Assembly (NCBI GenBank): GCA_009774245.1
Contig: VSNM01000004.1
Location: 62,001 to 126,000 of the forward strand
Direction: 5' to 3'
Origin: Lachnospiraceae bacterium
Lineage (GTDB): Bacteria; Bacillota; Clostridia; Lachnospirales; Lachnospiraceae
Length of the DNA: 64,000 bases
Below, piece by piece: positions 1-7,315 of this stretch (its first letter is position 1; every line of letters starts with the position of its first letter). Position numbers and translations under genes: made by a program. The notes beneath the pieces were generated by a model. It had not been told where the DNA came from. It worked only from the letters and a program-made list of their open reading frames with translations, and made no database searches.

Positions 1-193
1 CGCCGATCGGTTTATTCTCCCCGTTTGCAGTAGTAGTCCTTGTCTGTATTGTCTGATATAAAAGTGATTTAAACTCCATAACCTCCGACTTGTAGCCTGT
101 CGTGTTTACATTTGCGAGGTTATTGGCAATATTGTCTACGTTTAACTGCTGCGCAATCATACCTGTTGCGCCTGTCCATAATGACCGTACCAT
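1..193 (-). CDS. flhP: FlgG-family flagellar rod protein, N-terminal part (cut by window edge)
   Basis: Reading from the ATG at 193 gives 64 codons that run off the window. The start has a good ribosome binding site (GGGGAAGG, about 6 nt upstream). The N-terminus carries the flagellar rod signature: a short hydrophobic helix followed by NNLANVNTTGYK, which packs in the axial coiled coil of rod and hook proteins. It lies 24 nt behind another FlgG-family gene and downstream of an mbl gene, the same order as mbl-flhO-flhP in Bacillus subtilis, so it is probably the FlhP equivalent (distal rod). It could simply be called flgG; the missing C-terminus would help decide. Confidence 0.8.
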   Translation of the reverse strand, partial: MVRSLWTGATGMIAQQLNVDNIANNLANVNTTGYKSEVMEFKSLLYQTIQTRTTTANGENKPIG

Positions 194-217
194 TTATCCT
201 TCCCCCTTACTTATTAC

Positions 218-994
218 TTATACTCTGCTGAGAGACATTGTCTTCTCAAGTGTGTCGTCAAAAGTAGTCAGCATCTTCTGGTTTGACTCATACTGCCTCG
301 AGATCGTTATCATATTTACCATTTCCTTGACAACGTTCGCATTCGACATCTCGAGATATCCCTGATGGATCTCCGGATTCTCCACGTCGATCTCCACTGC
401 ACCTTCCTTGGCATCCCACATTGTCTCACCATAGTGCGTCAGATAATTGGTATCTTCAAAATCTGATATTTTGAGGCTCGCCACAAGTCTGTCATCCTGA
501 TAAATATCTCCATTCCTGTCAAACACTGTGGTGCCCGCCGTTGTAGAGAGCTGGATTCTGCCATTCTCACCGAGGACATAATCGCCATCCTTCGTCACCA
601 GATAGCCGTCCTTTGTGATGGTAAACCCGCCATCCCTTGTATATTTTGTAGAGGTCTCGCCCGATTTGCTGGTAAACTCAATATTGAAAAAACCTCTCTC
701 TCCGAGCGCAAGATCATACGTATTGCCTGTATCCCTGAGTGAACCCTGCGAGAAGTCTGTGTAAGTCTCCCCGATCTTCACCCCGAGGCTCATATTTCCA
801 AGCCTCTTCGGCGTGTTTGGACGCTCTGTCCAGTCCTTGATTTTCACTGCCATCACTTCCGAGTACGCCTGGCTCGTAGAACCTTCCTTCTTAAAACCTG
901 TCGTGTCTGCGTTTGCCAGATTGTTCGACATGATATCCATTCTGTACTGTTCATTCAACATACCAGTGTATGATGTGTATAGACCTCTAAGCAT
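218..994 (-). CDS. flhO: Flagellar hook-basal body (FlgG/FlhO-type) rod protein
   Basis: A 258-residue protein with the family layout. The N-terminal rod motif (MLRGLYTSYTGML, then NNLANADTTGFKKE) begins the protein. The middle is beta-rich with repeated DGG/KDGD turns. The C-terminal helix (SNANVVKEMVNMI, then SRQYESNQKML) pairs with the N-terminal helix in the assembled rod. The length matches B. subtilis FlhO (about 270). It builds the rod crossing the periplasm-like space and wall, and is exported by the flagellar type III apparatus, so it has no signal peptide. It sits 73 nt behind mbl and 24 nt before the second rod gene, likely one transcript from the promoter at 2201-2228. Confidence 0.88.
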   Translation of the reverse strand: MLRGLYTSYTGMLNEQYRMDIMSNNLANADTTGFKKEGSTSQAYSEVMAVKIKDWTERPNTPKRLGNMSLGVKIGETYTDFSQGSLRDTGNTYDLALGERGFFNIEFTSKSGETSTKYTRDGGFTITKDGYLVTKDGDYVLGENGRIQLSTTAGTTVFDRNGDIYQDDRLVASLKISDFEDTNYLTHYGETMWDAKEGAVEIDVENPEIHQGYLEMSNANVVKEMVNMITISRQYESNQKMLTTFDDTLEKTMSLSRV

Positions 995-1067
995 AAGTCC
1001 CTCCTAAACTGTTACAATGACTTGACATTTTCCGGCCAGCACTGTCAGGAGAAGCATAGTCTGTCGA

Positions 1068-2060
1068 TCACTCATCCCTGCCGCCTGCGAGGAACTCCAC
1101 ATACTTGCCCGTGCCGATCGCCACCGCGGTCATAGGATCTTCTGCAGTCATCGTGTTGATACCTGTCCGCGACTCGATCAGATCCTCCAGTCCGCAGAGC
1201 AGACTACCGCCTCCAGTGAGGACAATCCCCCTGTCAGCGATATCAGCCGCCAGCTCGGGCGGAGTCTTCTCGAGAACACTGTGGATCGTATCGATGATCT
1301 GTGAGGTCGTCTCACGAAGAGCCTCCTCCGTCTCCTCCGAGGAAACACGGATGGTCTTTGGGAGACCTGTGACAAGATTGCGCCCTCTCACGTCCATATA
1401 ATCAACTTCTGCTCTCTTAAATGCTGAACCGATTTTAATCTTTATGTCTTCTGCTGTTCTCTCACCAATCAAAAGATTGTGTTTTTTTCTCATATATCTG
1501 ACGATGGCTTCATCGAAATCATCGCCTGCGACCTTGATCGACGCACTGACTACCGTACCGCCAAGTGAAATCACCGCAATGTCGGAGGTGCCTCCGCCGA
1601 TATCCACGATCATATTTCCGCATGGCTTCGAGATATCAATCCCCGCACCGATTGCTGCAGCGATCGGCTCCTCGATGATCTTGACATCCCTCGCGCCCGC
1701 CTGGTACGTAGCATCCTCAACCGCCTTCTTCTCCACCTCTGTGACACCGCTCGGCACACATACAGCGATAATCGGCTTCCGAAACGTCTTTCTGCCCAGC
1801 GCTTTCTGGATAAAGTGCTTCATCATCTGCTCTGTCACTTTATAATCGGAAATAACACCCTGCCTGAGCGGTCTGACGGCCACTATGTTTCCCGGCGTTC
1901 TCCCGAGCATCAGCCGCGCATCCTCACCGATGGCTTTTATTTTCTGTGTATCCCTGTCAAAAGCAACAACAGAAGGTTCTTTCAGAACGACACCTTTCCC
2001 TCTGATGTAAACTAATATACTCGCGGTTCCAAGATCAATTCCAATATCTGTGTATTGCAT
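1068..2060 (-). CDS. mbl: MreB-like rod-shape actin homologue (Mbl)
   Basis: A 330-residue actin-fold ATPase that forms membrane-associated filaments guiding lateral wall synthesis. Visible motifs: phosphate-1 loop DIGIDLGTAS at residues 4-13, connect and phosphate-2 motif MIVDIGGGTSDIAVISLGG near residue 157, the EEPIAAAIGAG stretch before it, and the adenosine-binding VLTGGGSLLCGL near 290. The ATG at 2060 is chosen over an in-frame TTG nine codons upstream because AAAGGGG sits 9 nt before it. It precedes two flagellar rod genes, the mbl-flhO-flhP order of Bacillus, which favours Mbl over MreB; mreC/mreD are not adjacent. Confidence 0.9.
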   Translation of the reverse strand: MQYTDIGIDLGTASILVYIRGKGVVLKEPSVVAFDRDTQKIKAIGEDARLMLGRTPGNIVAVRPLRQGVISDYKVTEQMMKHFIQKALGRKTFRKPIIAVCVPSGVTEVEKKAVEDATYQAGARDVKIIEEPIAAAIGAGIDISKPCGNMIVDIGGGTSDIAVISLGGTVVSASIKVAGDDFDEAIVRYMRKKHNLLIGERTAEDIKIKIGSAFKRAEVDYMDVRGRNLVTGLPKTIRVSSEETEEALRETTSQIIDTIHSVLEKTPPELAADIADRGIVLTGGGSLLCGLEDLIESRTGINTMTAEDPMTAVAIGTGKYVEFLAGGRDE

Positions 2061-2200
2061 GGCCGTATGCCCCTTTCTTTGAATCAAATTTGTAAAATCA
2101 AGTCATTTATCGTCAGCCCTGTAGCTTATTCTTCCGTTAACTTAGTATTCCCATTACAGTTATATCTATTATATCTGCGAAAGCATACTGTAACTAAGCC

Positions 2201-2228
2201 ATTATAACCTAATTTAACCATTTTTCAA
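2201..2228 (-). promoter_or_regulatory. Candidate sigma-A promoter for mbl-flhO-flhP
   Basis: On the minus strand a TTGAAA (2228-2223) and a perfect TATAAT (2206-2201) are separated by 16 nt. It lies about 140 nt upstream of the mbl start. The leader between them holds three related imperfect copies of an ACAGTAACTA-like word on either strand (near 2155, 2188 and 2295), which could bind a regulator. The rest of 2229-2441 is AT-rich with no gene seen. Confidence 0.55.
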
Positions 2229-2441
2229 AGGGTTTTCACACTTTTTTTACAATAAAAAATTTTGGAACCTCAAATAGTGCCGTCAAAGTGGTTTACAGTA
2301 ACTATATCGGCCGCTTTTTCACAATACTTTAGTTATTTTCAAAATATTATGTAAATTTATTATATTATCCGACAATTAATTTGTAAAGTGTTTTTTGTGC
2401 AAAACAAGTATAAATTTTATGAAAAAATTTATGAAAAAAAT

Positions 2442-2471
2442 CGAGTATGGGAAAAACCTTTCCCATACTCG
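2442..2471 (-). terminator. Perfect 13-bp hairpin followed by a T-run (minus strand)
   Basis: CGAGTATGGGAAA pairs with TTTCCCATACTCG across a 4-nt loop. On the minus strand it is followed by ATTTTTTTC, a standard intrinsic terminator. It is the second terminator below the bactofilin gene; a separate structured element lies between the two (2477-2521), so this one may end a short RNA or attenuate a leader. Confidence 0.7.
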
Positions 2472-2476
2472 TGCGC

Positions 2477-2521
2477 CGGGCACCCGTCAGCCTTAGCTGA
2501 CATATTTCCTTTGGGTGCCCG
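2477..2521 (-). repeat. Structured intergenic element, copy 1 (CAGCTAAGGCTG type)
   Basis: A 9-bp outer stem (CGGGCACCC/GGGTGCCCG) encloses a 6-bp inner stem GTCAGC-TAAG-GCTGAC and an 11-nt one-sided bulge containing AAGGAAATAT (minus strand). A near-identical inner part occurs at 57361-57390. Both copies sit next to a strong GC hairpin. I do not recognise a named riboswitch class. Confidence 0.45.
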
Positions 2522-2533
2522 TGTGCATAAAAA

Positions 2534-2566
2534 AACTGTCACAAATCAATCCCGACTGTGACAGTT
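2534..2566 (-). terminator. Intrinsic terminator after bactofilin gene
   Basis: AACTGTCACA pairs with TGTGACAGTT, followed on the minus strand by seven T residues. It lies 47 nt below the bactofilin stop codon and ends the M23-bactofilin unit. Its outer arm resembles the ACAGTTCCT end of the short repeats found elsewhere in the window. Confidence 0.75.
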
Positions 2567-2612
2567 CCTAAGCGGCCAGCCTTTGCGACCACCCGTATCA
2601 TATGTCCTGCGA

Positions 2613-3026
2613 TTATGCCTCCGCGTCTGCATACGTACTTCCTGCATACGTGCCATCCGCGGCAGCCGATGCCATCGTACATCTTCCGTCAAACGCAGCG
2701 CCCTCATCGATGACAAGGGAACCTGCTGTGATATTCCCTGCAATCTTTCCCGTGGACAACAGCTCCAGCTTTCCCTGCACTGTGATATCGCCATCCACCC
2801 TCCCGGATATGATCACGCTCTGCGCGGTGATATTTCCCTTGACCTGACCTTCTGCGCTGAGAATCAGCTTCTTCTCACAGGAACAGTTTCCATTGATCAC
2901 GCCGTCGATGCGAATCGTCTCCGCCGAGGTCAGATCACCGTCAAAGGTGGTCTCCTTTCCGATCAGCGTGCTGACCTTCTCCCGTCCGTCATCTGCATAC
3001 GCAGAATTTTTGTTTTTTCCCAACAT
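2613..3026 (-). CDS. Bactofilin family cytoskeletal protein
   Basis: A 137-residue protein with the bactofilin (DUF583) beta-helix from about residue 20 to 115. This is a ladder of short strands with repeated hydrophobic-x-G/D turns (TFDGDLTSAETIRIDGVING, then GNITAQSVIISGRVDGDITV). Bactofilins polymerise without nucleotide at the membrane and position wall enzymes or appendages. The charged N-terminal tail and the Ala-rich C-terminal tail are typical. It follows a membrane-anchored, degenerate M23 protein by 12 nt, a pairing known in other bacteria. The start has AGGAGGA 5 nt upstream. Confidence 0.85.
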   Translation of the reverse strand: MLGKNKNSAYADDGREKVSTLIGKETTFDGDLTSAETIRIDGVINGNCSCEKKLILSAEGQVKGNITAQSVIISGRVDGDITVQGKLELLSTGKIAGNITAGSLVIDEGAAFDGRCTMASAAADGTYAGSTYADAEA

Positions 3027-3038
3027 GAAATCCTCCTT

Positions 3039-3788
3039 CTAACCTTTCGCTTCCAGCACCAGCAGCGGATCGATCATCTGCTCATTATAAATGACCTGAT
3101 AATCAAACTGCGTATCGTTTCCATTAATGATCATCAATGTGTCGCGGCTCTGCACCTGCTGTCCCATCTCCACCTGCACATCGGTCTCCTGTCTGGACAT
3201 ATAACGCGATCGATAGCCATTCCCATGATCCACTTCTATGATGATCGGATATGTATCGTCAGAGCCAACTGAGGCGACCGTCCCATCTCCCGCGGCAGTG
3301 ATGCGGTCCTCCTGCTGAGCGCTGATTGAGATATAGGGGTGCTCCTCCGAATACGGCTCCATCAAAAGTCCTCCCGCTGTACAGGGATACTGACTCGGAA
3401 CAGATGTATCCTTCTGGGGCGCCTCTTCTGTACTTTCTTTCTCCTGCGTCATCTCCGCCATCTCAGACTTTACCAGCTCAGCCTGCTTATATAGTTCGTT
3501 CTCTTCTGTAAGAGCAGTATTCTGGGCGCTTAAAGCTTCTTTTTCACTCTCCAGCTGCCTCACCTGCTGCTCGCTCGATGTCAGCTTCCGACGAAGCTCA
3601 GACTCGCTTTTGTAATGTGTTCCCGACCGATATATGCTCCACGCCAGTGTGATACAGATCAACAGCATCAGAACAATGATCATCCGCAGAGTCTTTAGTG
3701 AGAGATAAAACTGCCTGGTATCTTTTCCCGTATTGGAGACAAGTAGAAGAGAAAAAGATTCCTTGCGCTTGTGTTTTTGCTGATTCAT
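3039..3788 (-). CDS. Membrane-anchored LytM/M23-like protein lacking catalytic residues
   Basis: A 249-residue protein. A basic cytoplasmic tail is followed by one membrane segment (about residues 32-52), a coiled coil (about 60-115, Glu/Gln-rich) and a C-terminal LytM-like fold (about 140-245). The M23 skeleton is recognisable (AAGDGTVASVG, IIIEVDHGNGYRSRYMS, VEMGQQVQSRDTLMIING), but the zinc ligands are gone. The first HxxxD region reads ISAQQED, the Y-x-H-L position reads YMSRQ, and HLHFE is replaced by FDYQVIYN. It is probably a scaffold or activator rather than a hydrolase. The ATG at 3788 is chosen for its AGGGAG site. It is co-transcribed with bactofilin. Confidence 0.75.
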   Translation of the reverse strand: MNQQKHKRKESFSLLLVSNTGKDTRQFYLSLKTLRMIIVLMLLICITLAWSIYRSGTHYKSESELRRKLTSSEQQVRQLESEKEALSAQNTALTEENELYKQAELVKSEMAEMTQEKESTEEAPQKDTSVPSQYPCTAGGLLMEPYSEEHPYISISAQQEDRITAAGDGTVASVGSDDTYPIIIEVDHGNGYRSRYMSRQETDVQVEMGQQVQSRDTLMIINGNDTQFDYQVIYNEQMIDPLLVLEAKG

Positions 3789-4006
3789 AAGAATCTCCCT
3801 TCCGCAAACAATATTGAATTTTTTAAATCCACGTTTTCTCACGAGCGACTACAATTGCAACTATTACAACTATGTTACAATTCTATCACAAATCTGCAAA
3901 ATGTCAAACGTATTCTTCGTTGCTGCGAAAACCATCAAATTTTCAGAGATTCTCTTGCCGCACTCTAATCACCTGATTCTGCTGCAATCGTCATGTGCCA
4001 CCCCCG

Positions 4007-4804
4007 TCAATACACATCACTTTGTCCCTGCATCAATATCCTGTTCTTAATAAAATGAAAATACACATTTCCCATCACCATGTACATACCGCCAAGCACA
4101 AGCATAAATGCTATATTCGAAAAAGTGGCGTCATACCTGTCATAAACCAGGATGCTTCTACAGACCTTCACCCCATAATAAAGCGGCGACAGGCAGCACA
4201 GATTCCGAGCGTATGGAAGCAGCTGTTCCTTGGGAAAATAGATTTCGCTAAACAGCAGCAGCAGACTTTCCACCAAACCGCATATTCCGATAATATTGCG
4301 CTTATGCAGCCCGATAATGCCAATTAAATATCCGATTCCACTAAGCGCAATACAAATCAAAAAATACACCAATGAACATTTCAACCACACTCCTAACGTC
4401 AACCGTTCTGGCATAAACAGGAAAAACAAGAAAAAAAATACTATCTGAAAACGAAAGTATCCTATCCCGCACCAATATAAAATTCTCCCCAAAAACAAAT
4501 AAAACGGCTGAAACACAGAGCCGATTGTCGTATGCAACGTGCCAAACCTGCGCTCAGAAGAAACCAGCGTCGAAATCCCTCCGACACAGGCGTCCACCGC
4601 CGTAAAACAAATCGAACCACTGACATAATACCTGATATCCAAATCGCTGATATAGTCGGCTGCCATGACATAAAATATGGCACTCAAAACCGGTAATATT
4701 ATATTTTCCAAAATCATATTCATCTTTGGAAGCCACTTAATATGAATTTTGTACGTAAAAACGAAATTGTAATAGATGATCTTTAAATTTGCTGCCAGTC
4801 TCAT
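4007..4804 (-). CDS. ABC-2 type transporter permease
   Basis: A 265-residue membrane protein with about six hydrophobic segments, starting near residue 28. The loop FTAVDACVGGISTLVSSERRFGTL matches the ABC-2 elbow-helix region of export permeases. It is the second of two permeases behind one ATPase, so the exporter is probably a heterodimer. AGGAGAG lies 9 nt before the ATG. The substrate is unknown; the PqqD-like gene and radical SAM stump upstream suggest a modified peptide. It is the last gene of its run. Confidence 0.75.
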   Translation of the reverse strand: MRLAANLKIIYYNFVFTYKIHIKWLPKMNMILENIILPVLSAIFYVMAADYISDLDIRYYVSGSICFTAVDACVGGISTLVSSERRFGTLHTTIGSVFQPFYLFLGRILYWCGIGYFRFQIVFFFLFFLFMPERLTLGVWLKCSLVYFLICIALSGIGYLIGIIGLHKRNIIGICGLVESLLLLFSEIYFPKEQLLPYARNLCCLSPLYYGVKVCRSILVYDRYDATFSNIAFMLVLGGMYMVMGNVYFHFIKNRILMQGQSDVY

Positions 4805-4818
4805 ATCCCATATCTCTC

Positions 4819-5583
4819 CTAATAAACATCAATTGTCCCCTTTACAAGCGCCTGTCTCCTCGTATATGCAAGTATCATACCCGTAAGCAGACTCAAAAAG
4901 AGGATGGCGCCTAAGCATCGCCCCACACTTTTGAGAAGCTCTTCTGTCTTTCCAGTAAGCGCTATTCTAAAAATATCAAACGCATGTGATGACGGTATCC
5001 ATCCAGAAATCCATCTGATACAGACAGGCAGTTTTTCCACTGGTACAAGCAGGCCGCTCAATATAAAAAACGGATATCCGATAACATTCATTATCCCTCG
5101 TGCCGACCTTGTGTAAAGTAAGACTGCGGCGAGCAGTACACTAATCACGGCAATCGATATCATGAACAAAAAATACGCCGCCATAAACCATAGCATGACC
5201 TTCCACTCCAGCGTATACGGATGAATCCAGTATGTCGCGCCAAAAACTACCAAAATGATTGGTATGTTAAATATCACGCTGCCCAATGCCTCCGAAAACA
5301 GAATGAACTGCGTATAAAACGGTGACAGCAAAATATTTCCCAATGTTCCATTCACTTTTTCATCAATCACCATATATGCACACTCAAAAATATTCACAGA
5401 CCAAAGTATCATCACCGATACGCCCGCGAGAATAATCATGATATCCTGATTTTTATTCATCAGACAAAACGTAACTGTCGTTACGCATGGCGACAAAATA
5501 TATTCATACAGATAATTTTGGGAAACTTGTTTATTGCGCCATGCTTTTTTTATGCACATACCCATCATTCCAAATATCGACAT
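4819..5583 (-). CDS. ABC-2 type transporter permease
   Basis: A 254-residue integral membrane protein with about six predicted helices. The ABC-2 hallmark is visible around residues 70-95 (CAYMVIDEKVNGTLGNILLSP), where a conserved Glu/Lys loop lies before the second membrane pair. The ATG at 5583 abuts the stop of the ATPase gene and has GAGGAAC upstream. An in-frame start 13 codons earlier would overlap that gene. Together with the next permease and the ATPase it forms a complete exporter. Confidence 0.8.
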   Translation of the reverse strand: MSIFGMMGMCIKKAWRNKQVSQNYLYEYILSPCVTTVTFCLMNKNQDIMIILAGVSVMILWSVNIFECAYMVIDEKVNGTLGNILLSPFYTQFILFSEALGSVIFNIPIILVVFGATYWIHPYTLEWKVMLWFMAAYFLFMISIAVISVLLAAVLLYTRSARGIMNVIGYPFFILSGLLVPVEKLPVCIRWISGWIPSSHAFDIFRIALTGKTEELLKSVGRCLGAILFLSLLTGMILAYTRRQALVKGTIDVY

Positions 5584-5584
5584 C

Positions 5585-6556
5585 TCAAAAGTTCCTCGTT
5601 TCCTGCTTTTCCAACGAATCAATAAAATCTATATATATTTTTTCCAGATCTGCCTGTTCAAAGCTAATATCAATCACATCATCTGAAAACGGACGCACAT
5701 AAAGTTCAATCAGTTCCTCGGAGGTGGTTCCTTTTCCGGTCAGGATCATCTCCTCGCCGTTTTCTGTCAGTTTTACCTGCTTCCCAGTCTGCATACCAGT
5801 CTTTTGTAAATTTTCTATGGTATGCGCCGTCCTGCGCAGACGTATATTGCAATATATTTCTTTTTGCATCATATTTTTAAAATACGCTATGTCGCCATCA
5901 AATTTTTTCTCCCCATGAAACAGAATTAATATCCTGTCACTTAAATTCTCTACCTCATTCATCATATGGCTTGTGACCAGAATCAGCCGCCTTTGCTCCT
6001 TTGCCATGCTTTTAATGACATTCCGCGTCTTTCTGGCCGACAGCGGGTCCATGCCTGCCGTCGGCTCGTCCAGAAAAATAACCTGGGCATCTGTCAGCAG
6101 GGCATTAATAATATGCAGCTTCTGCTTCATTCCCCGCGAATAATTTTCAACCCTGACATTAATGGCATCATTCAACTCAAATATCTCAAAATATTTTTCT
6201 ATTTTTGCTTTCAGATCTTTTCCAAAAACACCTTTTAATGCCGCCAGATAATTCGCGTTCTCGCGTCCGGTCAGACGGTTATATAATCCCCTCTCCCCTC
6301 CTAACGTGTAACTTGTCCTAGAGCGGTACTCTCTAATATTTTGATGGATATCCTGTCCATTGTACAGAATCTTTCCCTCGGAGGGATACAGCAGGGAGGA
6401 CAGGCATTTAATCAGTGTTGTTTTTCCCGCCCCATTATGTCCCAGAAGGGAGACAATCTCATCATCCTGCAATTCAAAATCAATATCCTTCAACGCGCAA
6501 AACCGCTTTTTATCCCTCCCTTCATAATACTTTGTCAAGTGACTGATTTGCAACAT
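5585..6556 (-). CDS. ABC transporter ATP-binding protein
   Basis: A 323-residue ATPase with all motifs intact: Walker A GHNGAGKT (about residues 40-47), Q-loop region SYTLGGERGLYNRLTGREN, signature YSRGMKQ, Walker B VIFLDEPTAGMD and the switch HMMNEV. The C-terminal hundred residues are the accessory domain common in CcmA/NatA-type exporters. It lies 26 nt below a PqqD-like gene and drives the two permeases that follow. Confidence 0.88.
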   Translation of the reverse strand: MLQISHLTKYYEGRDKKRFCALKDIDFELQDDEIVSLLGHNGAGKTTLIKCLSSLLYPSEGKILYNGQDIHQNIREYRSRTSYTLGGERGLYNRLTGRENANYLAALKGVFGKDLKAKIEKYFEIFELNDAINVRVENYSRGMKQKLHIINALLTDAQVIFLDEPTAGMDPLSARKTRNVIKSMAKEQRRLILVTSHMMNEVENLSDRILILFHGEKKFDGDIAYFKNMMQKEIYCNIRLRRTAHTIENLQKTGMQTGKQVKLTENGEEMILTGKGTTSEELIELYVRPFSDDVIDISFEQADLEKIYIDFIDSLEKQETRNF

Positions 6557-6582
6557 ATTATGCCCTCTCTTTTCCTATTAGC

Positions 6583-6846
6583 CTACTGATAGATTAATAT
6601 TTCTTTTCCTTTGATTGCTTCTATAAATGACTGAATATACTCCCTATCTATCTCAGATGCACTCATTTCCCCGTTTCCCAATGCATCACATATACCATCT
6701 ATATCCAAAAATGTATCACTGACACTCTCTAAAATTCGATACGCGTCATCATTAACATTATACGTTTTCTCGTTATTTAAATCAATGACATATTTGCTGC
6801 CCTCAAATTTTTGTATAATTACATCCTCTGCAAGTTTATATTTCAT
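6583..6846 (-). CDS. PqqD-like RiPP recognition protein
   Basis: An 87-residue protein of the PqqD fold: strand (VIIQKFEGSKYVIDLNNEKTYNVND), then helix (DAYRILESV), then a second and third helix to the end. PqqD-like domains bind leader peptides and hand them to radical SAM maturases. Here the gene sits 11 nt below the stop of a truncated radical SAM/SPASM gene and 26 nt above an ABC exporter, the usual layout of a ribosomally made, modified peptide locus. GAGGTAG precedes the start. Without its maturase it may be non-functional. Confidence 0.75.
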   Translation of the reverse strand: MKYKLAEDVIIQKFEGSKYVIDLNNEKTYNVNDDAYRILESVSDTFLDIDGICDALGNGEMSASEIDREYIQSFIEAIKGKEILIYQ

Positions 6847-6857
6847 TTTCTACCTCC

Positions 6858-7020
6858 TCATCTCCAGCAATATGGATCTGTTTCCATATAATCTCCAGTC
6901 ATCGCAAAAGCCATTGCGCGACACCCTCCACACTTATCACGATCCTTACAAACTCCGCACTTTCCTTTCAGGTTTTCTTTTTGTCTTATATCCCACAGTA
7001 TTTTAGAACCATACCATATT
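6858..7020 (-). pseudogene. C-terminal stump of a radical SAM/SPASM peptide maturase
   Basis: About 54 open codons on the minus strand read as the conserved end of SPASM-domain maturases: NLKGKCGVCKDRDKCGGCRA, then a GDYMETDPYCW tail. This keeps the last auxiliary cluster cysteines (KCGVC, KCGGC, YC). A stop lies just upstream in frame and no start or radical SAM core (CxxxCxxC) is present, so at least 300 residues are missing. The break falls about 20 nt from a perfect palindrome at 7041-7097. The stop codon is 11 nt before the PqqD-like gene, as in intact clusters. Confidence 0.7.
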
Positions 7021-7040
7021 TAATATACCATTTTACGACA

Positions 7041-7097
7041 AATAGCGCCATGTCAAAACCGGAAAATTATTTTTTCCGGTTTTGACATGGCGCTATT
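7041..7097. repeat. 26-bp perfect inverted repeat at a truncation boundary
   Basis: AATAGCGCCATGTCAAAACC and six more bases are repeated in inverse orientation around a 5-nt loop. The flanks continue the symmetry imperfectly (ATACCATTTTACG.. against CATACCATGCC..). There is no long T-run. It lies directly at the broken edge of the radical SAM gene, so it may be the end or remnant of a small mobile element rather than only a terminator. Confidence 0.6.
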
Positions 7098-7150
7098 GCA
7101 AATGGCATGGTATGATAAAACCAATAATTAAATTTAGGATGTTTTTACAA

Positions 7151-7315
7151 ATGAAAAATAAAAATAACTTTCGTGTTTTCAAAAGAGTAACCGCTCTTGT
7201 CCTGGCACTCACAATCTTCTCTGTCATTCCACAGTATCGCCGCTGTGATGAAAAACCTGTTGACCAAATTTCTATTCATTCCATTATACCTTCCCCGAAA
7301 TATCTTTTAAAATAA
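7151..7315 (+). CDS. Small exported peptide candidate (possible signal propeptide)
   Basis: A 54-residue frame with a strongly basic start (MKNKNNFRVFKR), a hydrophobic core (VTALVLALTIFSVI) and a short polar C-terminus ending IIPSPKYLLK. An AGGA site lies 11 nt upstream. The shape is that of a signal-peptide-bearing propeptide. Its 3' end overlaps convergently by 40 nt with a HTH-TPR regulator of the kind controlled by imported peptides (PlcR/Rgg-like). I do not recognise a family; it could also be a chance frame or a remnant of the neighbouring peptide locus. Confidence 0.4.
   Translation: MKNKNNFRVFKRVTALVLALTIFSVIPQYRRCDEKPVDQISIHSIIPSPKYLLK

Noticed and set aside
2477..2521. c-di-GMP or preQ1 riboswitch
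   Set aside because: The conserved cores of these classes (for example the GEMM GGCAAACC and ACGCAAAGCC parts) are absent; only the hairpin shape is suggestive.
2546..2794. 82-residue minus-strand ORF beside bactofilin
   Set aside because: It overlaps the bactofilin gene in another phase, crosses its terminator and has no ribosome binding site or recognisable domain.
7041..7097. Ordinary rho-independent terminator
   Set aside because: The arms are far longer than usual, there is no U-tract on either strand, and it abuts a gene truncation; an element end fits better, though not proven.
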